Assembly: GCA_027886175.1 (NCBI GenBank)
Contig: JAJNNQ010000018.1
Location: 14,861,001 to 14,925,000 of the forward strand
DNA: 64,000 nucleotides
Source of the DNA: Phylloscopus collybita
Taxonomy: Eukaryota; Chordata; Aves; Passeriformes; Phylloscopidae
Direction of reading: 5' to 3'
Shown here: positions 60,406 through 64,000 of the stretch, piece after piece
Layout: each line of letters opens with the position of its first letter
Position numbering within the stretch: the stretch's first letter is position 1
The notes under the pieces: generated by a model
The model's input: only the letters and a program-made list of their open reading frames with translations
Told to the model about the DNA's origin: nothing
Database searches by the model: none
Position numbers and translations under genes: made by a program

Positions 60406-63400
60406 ACCAGCATTTCTGCAAAATTTCTTACTCTGGAACTTCTTATACAAGACAGAGAGAAATCCCATCTGGATACTGCACGCAAGAGCTCACATCAAAA
60501 GAGAGGCATGGAGGGGCTTATGGAGGTGATCAGAGAAGCATTTTCTCATGACAGAAGGCTGGAAATCTTGTCTTGCACAGTAAAAACACAGACTTGAAAG
60601 CAGAGACAATAGCAGTCTGTAAGGCATCCAAGAACTAACGACCATGACAGGAAAAGAGCTACTTAAATTAATAGAGATATTTAGATAAAGATATTGTATG
60701 TAAACTTGCCATAATCACATCCATCCTGTAAACTAGGAGAAGGATTCCACCTATTAGAAGGCTGGAAGCTAGGGAACTCTCTTCCCAAAAGTCATATTTT
60801 ACAAAAAGGAAAATGAGCCCCAAAACATTAAGGCCTCAAATTCATACATATGGTTTGTGTCAGAGAAGGAAATCAGATACTGTAGACTTAAATGCCAGGC
60901 CAGGTTCCCTAAAACAAAATCAATATTCTTATCAGTGAGAGTCAAATGTGTTGAAAAGATGGTTTGCTGGGCCAAATTTTGTAATCCAGTGTAGGTGAAG
61001 TGAGAAAACTAATGTGAGAAAACAAGTAAGATTTTTCTAATATTAATAAACTGTTAATAAATAATAAATAAATTGTTAATGGTAAATCAGTACCACTAAT
61101 CTTCAGAGTGGTTAAATTAATTAAGTGATTAAAAAATATTTTCCTCTGAGGAAAATATTTACATTTCTGACACAGAGCATTACCTTAGGATGCTACAGAA
61201 TTAATGAAGATGGGTTTGGGCAGTCTTCTCTTTCTTTTGCATGGCAAGGAAAACGATTTATTGATAACTCAGTGTATATGTTCTTCTGGGTTGTTTTTTT
61301 TTTCTTTTCAATTTAATTTTTGGAATTATCAATAGTCATGTCCTCAGGGAATAACATCCATGATTGTGAAGTTCAGTTATAAGCAAAAAGGCTTAGACAG
61401 TTCTCTTTCTTCTGAACTCCTTTTGATTTGGGATTATCACCTGAGTGTAATCTAATTTTTTTCCTCACATAGTGCTTGTCAATCTGTAGACCTGCATTTT
61501 TTCTTTCTCAGTGCCAGAAGAGATCAATGAGGATTTCCATTCCAGGGTTCCCAAGGGTTTTTCTCTTATCAGTTTCATTGCCAGGCCTATTTTATGTCAA
61601 GCCCTGTACACTACTTGCTTCATCAGATCTCTCTAAACCCTAATTCCAATACCAAAATCCCACAGTTATCCTTTTCCACTTAATCCTCAGATGCTTCCTT
61701 TATGCAAACAGAGAGATGTATTTGCTATTCAGGAGTAAAAGTGGTGTTTGTTTGGTTCCTCAGGTCCCCATTGCCTCACCCCACCCTGGGAACAGGGACT
61801 GTGTTCCTGCTATAAATATGTTGTCAGCATCTCCAGCAGGGAAGTGGTGACACAGGGTGACACACTCCCTCACTGCTCCCTCGTGCTCACAAGGATGTGT
61901 GTCGCCTGTCTTGGGAACCTGGATTCCCAAACAGTATTAAAAATGCAGCCCCAGCCTCCTTTCCCCCTTGGCCTTACATGAGGCAGAAGCTCTCACATTT
62001 TGGGTAGCCTTACTTTGTAAAATGTCACCATTCTTAGTTTCTGATCCACACTCGAGTTAGAAACTCACCTTTGGTAAGAGCAAGGGGCTCAGTGCTCTCA
62101 TCTTGAACTCCTGCAACTGGAGCCAGAGAGTGCATTCAATTTATCCAGTCAACAACATGCTGGACAATACTTGAAAGAGAAGCAGGAGGATATGCAGAAT
62201 CTTTTAGAGAAAAAGTTGGACACAACCACATTATTTACATTCCTGCTTCTCTGCAGGCATTTCTGTGCTCTGGCAATTTCTTTCAGCAAAATTTCCATCT
62301 TTCCACAGGAGCTTGGTCTGTATTATGCCATCTTACTGCTTTTTCTCTGTTGTTGCAAACAACAAACCCCTCCATTTTCCTTTCTTCCAGTAAAATTGAA
62401 AGACCAGTTTCTCACATGCAGTCAGTGGGATTGAAATTCCCCAACACAAAGTAGTGTTAAAGAAAGATATGCAGGGATGCAGAGGTGAGGATTACTCCTT
62501 TCTGAAGAGTTGATGTGCTCTCCTGTCTCCCTGGGGGTGTTACAACTTCTCTCTCTCCCTACTTGTCTATCAAAGGGCTGCCATAAACACCTAAATGTCT
62601 TGCCTCATCCCCTGTGAGCTCCAATGAGTTAATAACCACAGCAGCTTTGCAGAGAAAAGCAGCTGAGAAGAAATACATCAGTAAAATTTAAGAGTTTGTT
62701 CATTGGTGTGAGCCATGGAAACATTCCTATGTGACTTTCACAGCACCTGCATCACTGTGAACATACATAGTTTATGTACATTTCTGCCTAAATATCTTCT
62801 GAGAGCTGGGGCAGAAAGGTTTCAGTATGTCTTGCAGTAAGTTCTTAGGTGACTTGAGGCATTTCCTGATGCAAGAATGCTGAACTTGGACTTTCCAACT
62901 CAACATGTGGCACTGTCAGGCATCTTTGCATGCTGTACTTCTTGGTCCCAGCACGTGACAGAAGCTACTGGGAACTGCTTAGGGCATCCCATGCAGAAGC
63001 TGGAGCATCTTCTAGAGAAACAGACTGCCCTGGGAGGTACAGGACTAGTATGTGCATGTGATGGGTGATGGCAGGAAGGACAGCAGGAGCTTCTGGCCAA
63101 GGCACAGAGGTGAGGGAGAGCCCCACATCCTCTGCAGGCCCCTGGGTCCCACAAGCTGTGAAGGCACCAGGGTGTTGTACTCACAGGTTGCACTGTGCAG
63201 GCAAATTTCACATCTCTGCCTGCAAAACCCAGTGTGCTGCTGGTGCAGTGGCACAGAGATAGAACTCCTCTGCTCAACTTGAACTGAGAATTAAACACTG
63301 TGCTGGGAGCTGCCACTGGGCATGCTGAGCTGTCACTCTTCAAAGGGCTTGGTTGTGTAAGCAGACCAAGGGAATCACGAAACCACAGACAATGAAAACA

Positions 63401-64000
63401 ATTTTAAATGAGAGACTAAATTAAAGGAAAAAAGTTGTCAAAATGTCAAGGTTAATGTTTTCATAAAACTAACCTGGGAATGGCTAGACAGTATAAGTGT
63501 AAACCTTAATTAAAAGTTTTGAAGTGTGAATACAAAACTAGCTTCGGTCTAGACAGTCAATAAATCTATCCTCCTTAATGAAATACTGGTCCTTTTGGTG
63601 TTTCTGGTCATTTTTTGTCCTCATCCTTGCAACTGTGTGTAATATTAATATTCAGATCCCTGTCTATCAAAACCAGAGGAGCCGTGGAGCAGGACCACAG
63701 CCTTCTTGGCTCCAGCTCCATGTCCTTCTGGACCCCTGGCTGGGCCAGTGTTCTGGCTACAGCCCTGGGGTGGGCAGCAGCCTCTGAACACACACAGCAA
63801 GCTGGGGAGTGACACATCTCTGCCCTCACCCCTTTGCTGGACCACGATCTTCAGAGGATGTCAGAGGCAGTTTTCTCTGTCTGCAGAGCGCCTGGGATCT
63901 TGAGGCAGCCTGGAGGAAAAGCATTTCTATGTCTTGCAGCCTGGCACTGCTATTTGGACAGCCAGAGATGGGAGAAATGGAATCTGCAGTGCCTCTGAGA
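60406..64000. other. Unique non-coding DNA to the end of the window
   Basis: About 3.6 kb. It contains a near-perfect palindrome (61134-61160, listed separately), an AT-rich TTAATAAATAATAAATAAAT stretch near 61050-61075, and GC-richer patches at 63040-63250 and 63670-63800 with short overlapping frames. No exon or named repeat was recognised. Confidence 0.4.
61134..61160. repeat. 27-bp near-perfect palindrome
   Basis: AAATATTTTCCTC, a single T, then GAGGAAAATATTT: 13-bp arms that are exact reverse complements with a 1-nt centre. It could be a dimeric protein-binding site or a cruciform-forming sequence. Function unknown. Confidence 0.85.

Noticed and set aside
59931..60597. Frames of 144-211 codons on both strands through the G/T tract
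   Set aside because: Only TGA stops are possible in sequence lacking A, so long frames are automatic. The products are low-complexity Phe/Val/Leu/Gly/Trp or Lys/Thr/Asn/Pro strings.
1..64000. tRNA, rRNA or complete retrovirus
   Set aside because: No cloverleaf with internal promoter boxes, no rRNA-like sequence and no retroviral internal region next to the solo LTR were seen.

Overview
This window reads as nuclear DNA from a bird, most likely a songbird-type neoavian. The main evidence is a set of CR1 LINE fragments, some ending in the family's ATTCTATG 3' repeat, and a solo LTR with TGTCCTGG...CCAGGACA ends, a 5-bp target duplication and the look of a class III (ERVL-type) avian retroviral LTR. 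Base composition is AT-rich with CpG depletion outside a few islands. Open frames are short and overlap on both strands. I found no prokaryotic gene organisation and no convincing protein-coding exon, tRNA or rRNA, so this is intergenic or deep intronic sequence. The species call is inference.

Layout. 0-2 kb: an eroded CR1 tail, then a roughly 1.0-kb inverted-repeat structure (arms 909-1095 and 1723-1910, about 95% identical by eye) enclosing a CpG island. 2-12 kb: mostly unique non-coding DNA with one internally deleted CR1. 12.1-14.1 kb: a 203-bp A/C-only tract and the longest CR1 (about 1.15 kb, minus strand, with remains of the ORF2 C-terminus). 14-37 kb: unique AT-rich sequence with one CR1 3' end at 21.1-21.4 kb, several A-rich tracts, a homeodomain-motif-rich stretch near 16 kb that may be a conserved element, and a GC-richer block at 28.3-28.8 kb. 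37.0-37.6 kb: a second sizeable CR1 on the plus strand. 41.6-45.2 kb: a cluster of CR1 scraps around the solo LTR. 47.8 kb: an uninterrupted 48-nt A run. 50.4-51.2 kb: a diverged tandem duplication and an 8-bp-unit minisatellite inside an LTR-like bracket. 54.9-55.2 kb: the strongest CpG island, with an upstream TATA-like sequence and a good splice donor at its downstream edge, which is the best candidate for a promoter and first exon. 60.0-60.4 kb: a 445-bp stretch that is nearly pure G and T on the plus strand. The remainder is unique sequence where I recognise nothing.

The transposable-element fragments look inactive. The observations most worth follow-up are the inverted repeat around the 5' CpG island with its one-sided CpG decay, the CpG island at 54.9 kb with its donor site, and the recurrent strand-asymmetric A/C-only (G/T-only) tracts.
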